The position numbers were made by a program, and so were the translations under genes. Source: Ferruginibacter sp. (lineage in GTDB: Bacteria > Bacteroidota > Bacteroidia > Chitinophagales > Chitinophagaceae). From it: 6,002 nucleotides of DNA. Within the stretch, counting starts at the first letter, position 1. Each line of letters opens with the position of its first letter. Shown piece after piece: positions 1 to 6,002 of this stretch. The notes under the pieces are model-generated. The model was given only the letters and a program-made list of their open reading frames with translations. It ran no database searches and was not told the DNA's origin. The stretch is from contig VERM01000106.1 of assembly GCA_018882645.1 (NCBI GenBank), forward strand, positions 1 to 6,002. The letters run 5' to 3'.

Positions 1-1113
1 CTGCATGTGAGTATAGGATGGGTGGATCTTTTCAGTGATTTTTGTGATCCGGGTTATGAGCATCGGGAAAACATTTCATCAGGTTCAAGAGCTGCGGCTG
101 CGGGTGGGTTTACAGACGTACTGGTTGTGCCTAATACCAATCCTGTGCTTTCCTCAAAAACAGAAATTGAGTATCTCAAACAAAAATCTTCAGGTTTGCC
201 TGTTTCAATACATCCGATTGGATCAGTAACCCGTGATGCTAAAGGAAAAGATTTAGCAGAAATGTACGACATGTTCAACAGCGGAGCAGTAGCCTTTTCC
301 GACGGAAATAAAGCCATACAGCACTCAGGAGTAATGTTGAAAGCCCTCCAATACGTACAGGCAATTGATTCTACCATCATACAGGTACCAAATGATGTAA
401 GCATAGCCGCTCATGGATTAATGCACGAAGGCATCATCAGTACGAGACTTGGGCTGCCCGGGAAACCCGCTATTTCAGAAGAACTGATGATTGCGCGCGA
501 CATTGAACTGCTTAAATACACGAAATCCAAACTTCATATAACGGGAATAAGTACACGAAAAGGAATTGAAATGGTGGCCTCAGCCAAATCGGAAGGGCTG
601 AATATATCATGCTCTGTAACGCCCTACCACCTTAACTTCTGCGATGAAGATCTCGAGAAATACGACACCAATCTTAAAGTCAATCCACCACTGAGACGCA
701 GAGAGGATATGCTGTCATTAAGAGAGGCTATGAATGACGGACTGATTGACTGTATCGCCTCACATCATACCCCACTCCACTGGGATGATAAAACATGTGA
801 ATTTGAATATGCCAAAAACGGAATGATAGGACTTGAATCTTTATTCGGTTCAGTGAATTCCATCTCAACTTCTCTGGAAAGATTAATTAACCAATTGACC
901 AAAGCACCCAGAAGCATCATCGGATTGCCGCTACCGGAAATCAAAGAAGGTTCTGATGCATGTCTGACTCTTTTCAATCCTGAACTAAGCTACAGTTTTG
1001 ATGAGACAATGATTCATTCCAAATCAAAAAACAGTCCGTTTATAGGTAAAGAATTGAAGGGGAAAGTTTATGGCATCATCAATAATCATCAAACTATCAT
1101 CAGCAACAGATGA
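1..1113 (+). CDS. Dihydroorotase-like amidohydrolase, probably catalytically inactive (5' partial)
   Basis: The reading frame is open from base 1 (Leu-His-Val-Ser), and this matches the strand leading into the first barrel motif of class I dihydroorotases. The GTG at base 7 is therefore an internal Val codon, and roughly 50-60 N-terminal residues lie outside the window. Family landmarks, numbered from the GTG, are PNTNP (42-46), the FSDGN segment (97-101), HEGIISTRLGLPG (140-152), TNLKVNPPLR (221-230) and a degenerate version of the TDHAPH motif at 252-257. The fold is clear but the chemistry is doubtful. The metal-binding HxH is F-S-D (9-11), the His before VST is Gly180, the first His of TPHHL is Tyr207, and the Asp of TDHAP is His253. 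Active dihydroorotase cyclises carbamoyl-aspartate in pyrimidine synthesis. This protein is more like the degenerate pyrC-like proteins of Bacteroidota and the non-catalytic partners of aspartate carbamoyltransferase. Automated annotation would probably call it pyrC. The stop overlaps the next gene's start. Confidence 0.9.
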   Translation: MHVSIGWVDLFSDFCDPGYEHRENISSGSRAAAAGGFTDVLVVPNTNPVLSSKTEIEYLKQKSSGLPVSIHPIGSVTRDAKGKDLAEMYDMFNSGAVAFSDGNKAIQHSGVMLKALQYVQAIDSTIIQVPNDVSIAAHGLMHEGIISTRLGLPGKPAISEELMIARDIELLKYTKSKLHITGISTRKGIEMVASAKSEGLNISCSVTPYHLNFCDEDLEKYDTNLKVNPPLRRREDMLSLREAMNDGLIDCIASHHTPLHWDDKTCEFEYAKNGMIGLESLFGSVNSISTSLERLINQLTKAPRSIIGLPLPEIKEGSDACLTLFNPELSYSFDETMIHSKSKNSPFIGKELKGKVYGIINNHQTIISNR

Positions 1114-1613
1114 GATATATTTATCCGCGAAATAAAGGAATAATCACCGGCCTAGTTTTAATTGTGTTGTCTGTTATTTTATTTTATGGCTTTCATTTAC
1201 CTGAAAACGGCAAAAGCCAATATGTAGTGTTGACAACTTTCATCATTGGTCTGCTTTGGGTTTTGATTGATTTTCACATACGTCAAACTGATGCTCAAAA
1301 ATTTAAAGAATATTTTTCGGAAGGTTTTAAAGCATTTATTGTTATCACTTTATTAATGGTTTGCTATTCCTATATATTTTATAAAAACAATCCACAAATT
1401 ATGGAAAAAGGAATAGCAGAAAACAATGCATTGATTTCTGAACAGGGAAACAGAACTAACGAAGAGATAAATGAAAATGCTGAAAAACTAAGAAGCATCT
1501 TTATGCCAATGATGCTGTTCATTACAACCATGAAATTTCTTATCTTGGGTAGCCTTGTCACAGTGGTAACTGCAGGTTTTTTAAGTCAAAAAGCAGAGGC
1601 AAAAAAATAAATA
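1110..1613 (+). CDS. DUF4199-like four-helix integral membrane protein
   Basis: The protein has 166 residues, ends at the TAA at 1608-1610, and has four probable membrane segments at about residues 10-28, 37-55, 72-91 and 130-158. Between helices 3 and 4 is a polar loop of about 40 residues rich in Asn and Glu. It contains a conserved-looking Asn-Pro just after helix 3 and a Met-Pro-Met at the start of helix 4. Size, topology and position beside a dihydroorotase-like gene and a GT2 gene fit DUF4199 proteins of Bacteroidota, recognised here by pattern and not by search. No catalytic motif is visible. The ATG shares bases with the upstream TGA (ATGA), so translational coupling is likely, and the GT2 gene starts 9 bases after the stop. 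A role as membrane partner of the neighbouring glycosyltransferases is an inference. The gene looks more AT-rich than the one upstream, as is common for membrane proteins. Confidence 0.8.
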
Positions 1614-1619
1614 TAATGT

Positions 1620-2561
1620 ATGAACATATCCGTCGTAATACCATTGCTTAATGAAAACGAATCACTGCCGGAGCTGAACAGCTGGATTGAAAAAGTGATG
1701 CAGAATAACCATTTCTCTTATGAAATCATTTACATTGATGACGGTTCAACAGACGGGTCATGGGAAACGATACAAAAATTACAAACAATAAACCCATCAG
1801 TAAAAGGAATAAAATTCCAAAGAAATTATGGCAAAAGTGCCGCACTCAATGAAGGCTTTAAAACTTCCTCCGGAGATGTGATCATTACCATGGATGCAGA
1901 CTTACAGGATAGTCCGGATGAAATACCCGAACTCTACCGAATGATTACTGAGGAAAATTATGATATGGTCAGCGGCTGGAAGAAAAAAAGATATGACAAT
2001 AAACTAACAAAAAACTTACCAAGCAAACTCTTTAATGCTACCGCCAGAAGAATGAGTAAAATAAAACTTCATGATTTCAACTGCGGATTGAAAGCCTACC
2101 GAAAAAATGTAGTGAAATCGATTGAAGTATTCGGAGAGATGCATCGTTATGTTCCCATACTGGCCAAATGGGCAGGATTCAGAAAAATTGGAGAAAAAGT
2201 GGTTGAACACCGCGCGAGAAAATATGGTGTCACCAAATTTGGAATGAGCAGATTCATCAATGGATTTTTAGATTTGATGACAATTTTCTTCGTAGGAAAA
2301 TTTGGTAAAAGGCCTATGCATTTCTTCGGATTATGGGGGACCGTATCATTTATGATCGGTTTGATGATATTCACCTGGCTTTCTGTATCCAAATTCTTTT
2401 TTGATGTAACGGGAATGACGCAGCGACCATTGTTCTTCTTTGCGATACTTTCCATGATTATGGGAACTCAGTTATTCCTTGCCGGATTTATAGGGGAACT
2501 TATTTCCAGAAATTCAACAGAGCGAAATAACTATCTGATAGAAAAAAGACTTGGACTTTAA
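1620..2561 (+). CDS. GT2 family glycosyltransferase, polyprenyl-phosphate (DPM1/GtrB-like) type
   Basis: The 313-residue protein has an N-terminal GT-A domain (about 1-225) followed by two membrane helices (about 235-256 and 270-292), the layout of GtrB/ArnC-type enzymes. These transfer a sugar from a nucleotide donor to a polyprenyl phosphate on the inner face of the membrane. Visible motifs are the opening VVIPLLNE, the DDGS nucleotide-binding motif (40-43), RNYGKSAALNEGF (68-80), the metal-binding DADLQD (92-97), the HDFNCGLKAYR segment (151-161), GEMHRY (172-177) and a basic HRARKYG (197-203) ahead of the helices. All expected catalytic features are present, so the enzyme is probably active. 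The donor sugar (mannose, glucose or other) cannot be read from the sequence. The ATG at 1620 puts the hydrophobic first strand at residue 3, as usual for the family. The leader is A-rich with no Shine-Dalgarno, as is normal in Bacteroidota. The 3' end overlaps the next gene. Confidence 0.92.
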   Translation: MNISVVIPLLNENESLPELNSWIEKVMQNNHFSYEIIYIDDGSTDGSWETIQKLQTINPSVKGIKFQRNYGKSAALNEGFKTSSGDVIITMDADLQDSPDEIPELYRMITEENYDMVSGWKKKRYDNKLTKNLPSKLFNATARRMSKIKLHDFNCGLKAYRKNVVKSIEVFGEMHRYVPILAKWAGFRKIGEKVVEHRARKYGVTKFGMSRFINGFLDLMTIFFVGKFGKRPMHFFGLWGTVSFMIGLMIFTWLSVSKFFFDVTGMTQRPLFFFAILSMIMGTQLFLAGFIGELISRNSTERNNYLIEKRLGL

Positions 2562-2580
2562 TATATTGACTGTCTCTCCA
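2551..2580 (+). promoter_or_regulatory. Gene overlap with alternative TTG start codons for the GT-B gene
   Basis: The GT-B reading frame has no ATG or GTG before its first conserved strand. Two in-frame TTG codons are available, at 2551 (11-base overlap with the GT2 gene, preceded by GAAAAAAGAC) and at 2566 (just after the GT2 stop at 2559-2561). Either gives a normal family N terminus. A weak start coupled to termination of the GT2 gene would tie the level of the second transferase to the first. Confidence 0.45.
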
Positions 2581-3726
2581 AAAAATATAATTATTATCGG
2601 ACCCGCGCATCCATTAAGAGGCGGATTGGCTTCATTTAATGAAAGGCTTGCCACTGCATTCAGTCAACAAGGACATCAAACCTCAATCTATACTTTTTCG
2701 TTACAATATCCAGGATTTCTGTTTCCCGGAACCACACAGTACTCCAACGAACCTGCCCCAAAAGATTTAAAGATAAAAGCCTGTATCAATTCCATTAACC
2801 CCATGAATTGGTTGATAATCGGCCGAAAATTAAAAAAAATACGACCCGACATCATTGTTGTCCGCTATTGGTTACCTTTCATGGGACCATGCCTTGGCAC
2901 CATTTTAAGAATCGTCAAAAAAAACAAACATACCAGAATAGTTTGCATTGCCGATAACATCATTCCTCATGAAAAAAGAGCCGGAGACAAAATTTTTACT
3001 AAATATTTCATCAAACCCATTGATGCCTTTATTACCATGAGCGAGAAGGTTCTTCTTGACCTCAAAAATTTCAAAAATGACATACAGGCTAGATTTGTTC
3101 CCCACCCTTTATACGATAATTTTGGAGAACGTGTAGACAAAAATGAAGCGAGAGAGAAACTGGGCATCGATAAAACGCTTTCAATAGCACTTTTTTTCGG
3201 GTTTATTAGAAAATATAAGGGTCTGGATATCCTTCTGGATGCAATCAAAATAATAAAAGAAAATAAAACCATTCAAACACCGGTTAAATTTCTTGTTGCA
3301 GGAGAATTTTATGAAGACCGTTCGCCCTACGATAAAAAAATAGCGGAATTGGGTATTCAAGATATGCTGATCCTGAAAACAGATTTTATTCCCGACAGTG
3401 AAGTGAAATACTACCTCTGTGCTGCCGATTTGATTGTACAGCCATACAGAAATGCCACACAAAGCGGAGTAACCCCCCTTGCCTATCATTTCGAAGTTCC
3501 TATGATTGTGACGAAAGTCGGCGGATTGCCGGCACTTGTTCCGGATCATAAAGCGGGGTTGGTGGCGGAGCCCGATTCAGAGGATATAGCCCAAAAAATT
3601 GAAGATTTTTTCAAAATTGGCGCTGCACACTTTATTCCTTACCTTAGATCAGAAAAGATCAAATACAGCTGGGAGAACATGACCGAGGAAATCCTCCTTC
3701 TGGGAGGTCAGACTCCACGGCATTAA
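2551..3726 (+). CDS. GT-B fold glycosyltransferase (GT4/GT1-like)
   Basis: This is a cytoplasmic glycosyltransferase of up to 391 residues with two Rossmann-like domains. The N-terminal domain opens with the strand NIIIIGPAHP, then a GGLASFNERLA loop-helix (24-34) typical of acceptor-side glycine loops. The C-terminal domain starts near 212 with FFGFIRKYKGLDILLDAI (215-232), then the VAGEFY strand (249-254), FIPDSEV (279-285) and the donor-site region QPYRNATQSGV (297-307) followed by GGLP (324-327). The usual EX7E pair of retaining GT4 enzymes is not seen in the donor-site region, where an ATQSGV sequence lies instead. No ATG is available near the first strand. TTG at 2551 overlaps the GT2 stop by 11 bases and follows an A-rich purine stretch. 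TTG at 2566, four bases past that stop, would remove five residues and is nearly as good. Overlap with the GT2 gene implies coexpression and probably a shared glycan pathway. Donor and acceptor are unknown. Confidence 0.9.
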   Translation: MDFNILTVSPKNIIIIGPAHPLRGGLASFNERLATAFSQQGHQTSIYTFSLQYPGFLFPGTTQYSNEPAPKDLKIKACINSINPMNWLIIGRKLKKIRPDIIVVRYWLPFMGPCLGTILRIVKKNKHTRIVCIADNIIPHEKRAGDKIFTKYFIKPIDAFITMSEKVLLDLKNFKNDIQARFVPHPLYDNFGERVDKNEAREKLGIDKTLSIALFFGFIRKYKGLDILLDAIKIIKENKTIQTPVKFLVAGEFYEDRSPYDKKIAELGIQDMLILKTDFIPDSEVKYYLCAADLIVQPYRNATQSGVTPLAYHFEVPMIVTKVGGLPALVPDHKAGLVAEPDSEDIAQKIEDFFKIGAAHFIPYLRSEKIKYSWENMTEEILLLGGQTPRH

Positions 3727-3808
3727 AACTTTTTTTAAAATAATTTCATCTACTATTAAACCTTTAGAAAGAAACAACATCTATATATCCATATAAAAAA
3801 ATAAAACC
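3727..3808 (+). other. AT-rich intergenic leader of the lipoprotein gene
   Basis: These 82 bases are very AT-rich, include a run of seven T at 3730-3736, and end in an A-rich stretch just before the ATG at 3809. Promoter and leader of the lipoprotein gene, and perhaps the end of the upstream operon's transcript, should lie here. I see no good match to the Bacteroidota -33 TTTG / -7 TAnnTTTG promoter and no Shine-Dalgarno, so no precise site is called. Confidence 0.35.
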
Positions 3809-4555
3809 ATGATTATGAAAATCTTAACTACCAAATCTAATCTGATGCTCTCTGCATTTGCCTTTTTGGCAATATCCTTGAGCAGTTGTAAAAAAGATGA
3901 AGCAGTAAGCATAACCGAAGACGATGCTGCTGACATTATATCTTCAACTATGGCTCGTCCGGTTGGAGGATCAGCTGATGACGCCAGCGAACTCTCCCGT
4001 TTTGCCAGAGTTAACATTTTCATCCCCGGACCAGGAAGAAAATGGCTGGAATGTGGTCAAACCAAGGATACAACTTTCCAAAGAACCATCACCAGCGGAT
4101 TGTTTACAGCCACCCATACACACAGCATCACAGCGACATTGAATTGCGAGAATCAAAAACCGAGTTCACTTGTCTGGACGGGCAACATCACAGGCACTTT
4201 TGACGGGCCTAAAATGAGTGGTAATTCCACAGGAGTTCGCAACTGGACACTAACAGGGTTTGGTCCTGACCAGTCTTTACCTTTAGTCCTGAATGGTACT
4301 GTTTCAAGAAATGGGGTGAGAACCTCAAAAATCAGGAATCAATATACTTTTGAAACCAATGTAAATCATACATATACTAATGTCACAATAGACAAAGCAA
4401 CTGATAAAATCACCGGAGGAACGGGAACAGTGAGTGCCGTAATTAAGGTCAGCAATGGAAATACCAGAACATACGAAGGAACAATTGTGTTTAACGGTGA
4501 TGATACCGCTACGTTGACAATCAACGGAAGAGTGTTTACAATACAGCTGAACTAA
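3809..4555 (+). CDS. Uncharacterised lipoprotein, probably surface-exposed
   Basis: The 248-residue precursor has a type II signal peptide: a basic start (Lys4, Lys9), a hydrophobic core (about 11-23) and the lipobox LSSC with the lipidated Cys at 27. The residues after it, C-K-K-D-E-A, fit the Bacteroidota lipoprotein export signal (Lys at +3, two acidic residues at +4 and +5), so surface display is plausible. An acidic segment follows (SITEDDAADI, 34-43), then a Thr/Ser/Asn/Gly-rich region of predicted beta-strands to the C terminus. The strands at about 158-248 alternate polar and hydrophobic residues, as in a beta-sandwich or barrel. Mature Cys82 and Cys113 could form a disulfide. I recognise no enzymatic motif, although the C-terminal part resembles uncharacterised secreted proteins seen in this phylum. 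The start may be ATG 3809 or ATG 3815 (two residues shorter), and both keep the signal peptide. It stands apart from the upstream operon by 82 bases and converges on the topoisomerase gene. Confidence 0.85.
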   Translation: MIMKILTTKSNLMLSAFAFLAISLSSCKKDEAVSITEDDAADIISSTMARPVGGSADDASELSRFARVNIFIPGPGRKWLECGQTKDTTFQRTITSGLFTATHTHSITATLNCENQKPSSLVWTGNITGTFDGPKMSGNSTGVRNWTLTGFGPDQSLPLVLNGTVSRNGVRTSKIRNQYTFETNVNHTYTNVTIDKATDKITGGTGTVSAVIKVSNGNTRTYEGTIVFNGDDTATLTINGRVFTIQLN

Positions 4556-4580
4556 TAAATAATTGCATTCAGCTATTAGA

Positions 4581-4633
4581 CAATCTGACGATTGGAGTGT
4601 AGACTATAATAATCAGCTCCAATCGTCAAATTG
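4581..4633. terminator. Large inverted repeat between convergent genes, probable bidirectional terminator
   Basis: The left arm CAATCTGACGATTGGAG (4581-4597) pairs with the right arm CTCCAATCGTCAAATTG (4617-4633) over 17 positions with one mismatch (C4585 against A4629). The inner 12 base pairs are perfect. The loop is 19 bases and AT-rich. The repeat lies between the lipoprotein stop (4555) and the topoisomerase stop (4654), where a shared terminator is expected. No strong T run follows on either strand, so it is not a textbook intrinsic terminator. It might instead stabilise the 3' ends of both transcripts. Confidence 0.7.
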
Positions 4634-4653
4634 ACATAAAAATAAATACCCTA

Positions 4654-6002
4654 TCAAAACAATTCCCCTTGTCCGCTTTCTTTTTCCTTTATTTCCCAGT
4701 TCATTTCAACTGATTTTGAAAAATCAACCAGCTTGGAACCTACTGCTTTCCAGCCCATCACTTCCACCAGTTTATCAATTTTAAATTTAGCTTTATTTAA
4801 CTGCTGACCTCTGCCTGATTGCACTAATAACAAAGGTTCTTTTGCAGTGGTTACCATCTCCAGACGGTTATCTTTCCCTTCTTTGATAAAATAAAACTTA
4901 GTCTGTAAAGTAGTAGTTTCTATTTTGAATCGCTTTACATTATACTGAAGTTTTTCATTGTCCAGGTAGACTGCTGATATAATTTTATCCGCATCATATT
5001 TTTCAATCAGTAAAACTTTTTCGGGTTCAAATCGCTGAGTCAATTCCTGATCAGTAATCTCATAATTGCCATCACCGTATATGACAAGAATGCGATCTTC
5101 CTCATCAAACATACCCAGATATTCTCCTTTCTCTTCCGTATTTAATCTACCAAACTTACTGTCGAACCACATTTTTTTTGCACTTAAAGTAGACTTGCCT
5201 GCATCTTTAAATTTAACTGTACGGATAGGATATTTTGTCACCTGATTTCCCATACTGTTCCTGCCCTTGATTTCCATCTCTTCAAAATAAAAATCAAGCT
5301 CTTTGTTCCTTGCTGAACAATTCGGGCTCAACATGATTTTTACGACTTCCGCTTCTCCGTTGGGATTGGCTGAAAAATAATGCACCTTGCTGCGTTCGCT
5401 GCCTTTGGTCAAATCATATTCTTTGTCCCGAGTAACACCGGTAACATTGAAACGCTTGGCATAGCTCACGCCTGATTTTCCGTCAAGATAGATCATATTA
5501 TAGGTAGTGCGCTCATCATTTTTCTGAAACACTGCCACATGGATAATATCTTTACCGATGAATGTTTTGTCGGACACTTTTACCACTTTCATGATGCCTC
5601 CTTTGGTAAATGCTATAATGTCGTCTAAATCACTGCACTCTGTTATGAATTCATCTTTCTTGAGGGAGGTTCCTATAAACCCGTCTGCGAAATTGGCGTA
5701 CAATTTCGCATTGGCAATTGCAACCGCCTTGGCCTGAATGGTATCAAACTGACGGATTTCTGTTTTTCTTTCCCTTCCTTTACCATATTTCTTCAGCAGA
5801 TTTTCATAATATGCCACAGCAAAATCAACCAGATTAGCCAGATCATTTTTCACTTGCTTAATTTCAGCTTCAAGCTTGTTTATCTGATCGATCAATTCAT
5901 CAATATCAAGTTTGTATATCCTTCGTACAGGCTTTTCCGTTAGCTTCAGGATATCTTCTGTCGTAATATTTCTTTTGAGTTGTTTTTTGAAAGGAGCAAA
6001 TC
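4654..6002 (-). CDS. parC: Topoisomerase IV / gyrase subunit A, C-terminal half (5' partial)
   Basis: The frame is open to the right edge, so the gene begins beyond 6002. The window holds the last 448 codons of a protein that is usually about 850-900 residues in this phylum. The TTG at 5895 is an internal Leu codon. From the edge inward come the end of the DNA breakage-reunion domain (RNITTEDILKL), a long charged coiled-coil stretch (about 30-80) that fits the C-gate region, and then the beta-pinwheel DNA-wrapping domain. Recognisable blade sequences are GFIGTSLKKDE, CSDLDDIIAFTKGG, FIGKDIIHVAVF, YNMIYLDGKSG, TRDKEYDLTKG, ANPNGEAEV and IKGRNSMGNQVTKYP. No GyrA box (QRRGGKG-like) is seen, which favours ParC over GyrA. 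The catalytic Tyr lies off-window. With ParE the enzyme decatenates daughter chromosomes and relaxes supercoils. The extreme C terminus, QGELF, resembles a sliding-clamp binding peptide. The gene converges on the lipoprotein gene, with 98 bases between stops. Confidence 0.92.
   Translation of the reverse strand, partial: FAPFKKQLKRNITTEDILKLTEKPVRRIYKLDIDELIDQINKLEAEIKQVKNDLANLVDFAVAYYENLLKKYGKGRERKTEIRQFDTIQAKAVAIANAKLYANFADGFIGTSLKKDEFITECSDLDDIIAFTKGGIMKVVKVSDKTFIGKDIIHVAVFQKNDERTTYNMIYLDGKSGVSYAKRFNVTGVTRDKEYDLTKGSERSKVHYFSANPNGEAEVVKIMLSPNCSARNKELDFYFEEMEIKGRNSMGNQVTKYPIRTVKFKDAGKSTLSAKKMWFDSKFGRLNTEEKGEYLGMFDEEDRILVIYGDGNYEITDQELTQRFEPEKVLLIEKYDADKIISAVYLDNEKLQYNVKRFKIETTTLQTKFYFIKEGKDNRLEMVTTAKEPLLLVQSGRGQQLNKAKFKIDKLVEVMGWKAVGSKLVDFSKSVEMNWEIKEKESGQGELF

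Noticed and set aside
7..9. GTG as the start of the dihydroorotase-like gene
   Set aside because: The frame is open to base 1 and the Leu-His before the Val fits the family consensus ahead of the first barrel motif. The gene is cut by the window edge.
54..404. Minus-strand open frame of 116 codons inside the dihydroorotase-like gene
   Set aside because: It is antisense to well-conserved coding sequence and shows no recognisable motif, so it is a chance open frame.
3181..3549. Minus-strand open frame of 122 codons inside the GT-B gene
   Set aside because: It lies wholly within a clearly conserved gene on the other strand and its translation shows no family features.
3693..3736. Intrinsic terminator for the glycosyltransferase operon: CCTCC/GGAGG hairpin (3693-3707) and seven T (3730-3736)
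   Set aside because: The stem is only five base pairs, lies inside the coding region, and is separated from the T run by 22 bases, so it does not fit a working terminator.
3727..3808. A sigma-ABfr type promoter ahead of the lipoprotein gene
   Set aside because: No TTTG occurs in this stretch, so neither the -33 nor the -7 element can be placed. A promoter is likely but cannot be located.
5893..5895. TTG as the start of the topoisomerase gene on the minus strand
   Set aside because: The frame continues without a stop to base 6002 and encodes typical ParC/GyrA sequence (RNITTEDILKL), so this Leu is internal.

Overview
The window looks like a chromosomal segment from a member of the Bacteroidota. 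The clues are the protein families (a degenerate dihydroorotase of the kind common in that phylum, a DUF4199-type membrane protein, and a GyrA/ParC-type topoisomerase subunit with phylum-typical sequence), a lipoprotein whose first mature residues fit the Bacteroidota surface-export signal, AT-rich leaders without clear Shine-Dalgarno sequences, and moderately low GC. The genus cannot be named from the sequence.

Bases 1-3726 hold four same-strand genes packed as one probable operon. They are a dihydroorotase-like protein cut by the left edge, a four-helix DUF4199-like membrane protein starting in an ATGA overlap, a GT2 polyprenyl-phosphate-type glycosyltransferase with two C-terminal membrane helices, and a GT-B fold glycosyltransferase whose likely TTG start lies inside the end of the GT2 gene. 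The two transferases and the membrane protein suggest membrane-associated glycan or glycolipid synthesis. The dihydroorotase-like protein has lost most of its metal ligands, so it is probably not a working pyrimidine enzyme.

Bases 3727-4653 hold one separate gene, an uncharacterised beta-rich lipoprotein (3809-4555), followed by a strong inverted repeat (4581-4633). The repeat sits between convergent genes and probably acts as a bidirectional terminator.

Bases 4654-6002 on the minus strand carry the C-terminal half of a type IIA topoisomerase A subunit (ParC/GyrA-like), which runs off the right edge.

No mobile element, CRISPR array, tRNA or rRNA is visible, and there is no gene-free stretch over 100 bases. 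This is mostly ordinary core genome. The most interesting points are the apparently dead dihydroorotase tied to a glycosyltransferase operon, the missing EX7E motif in the GT-B enzyme, and the intergenic inverted repeat.
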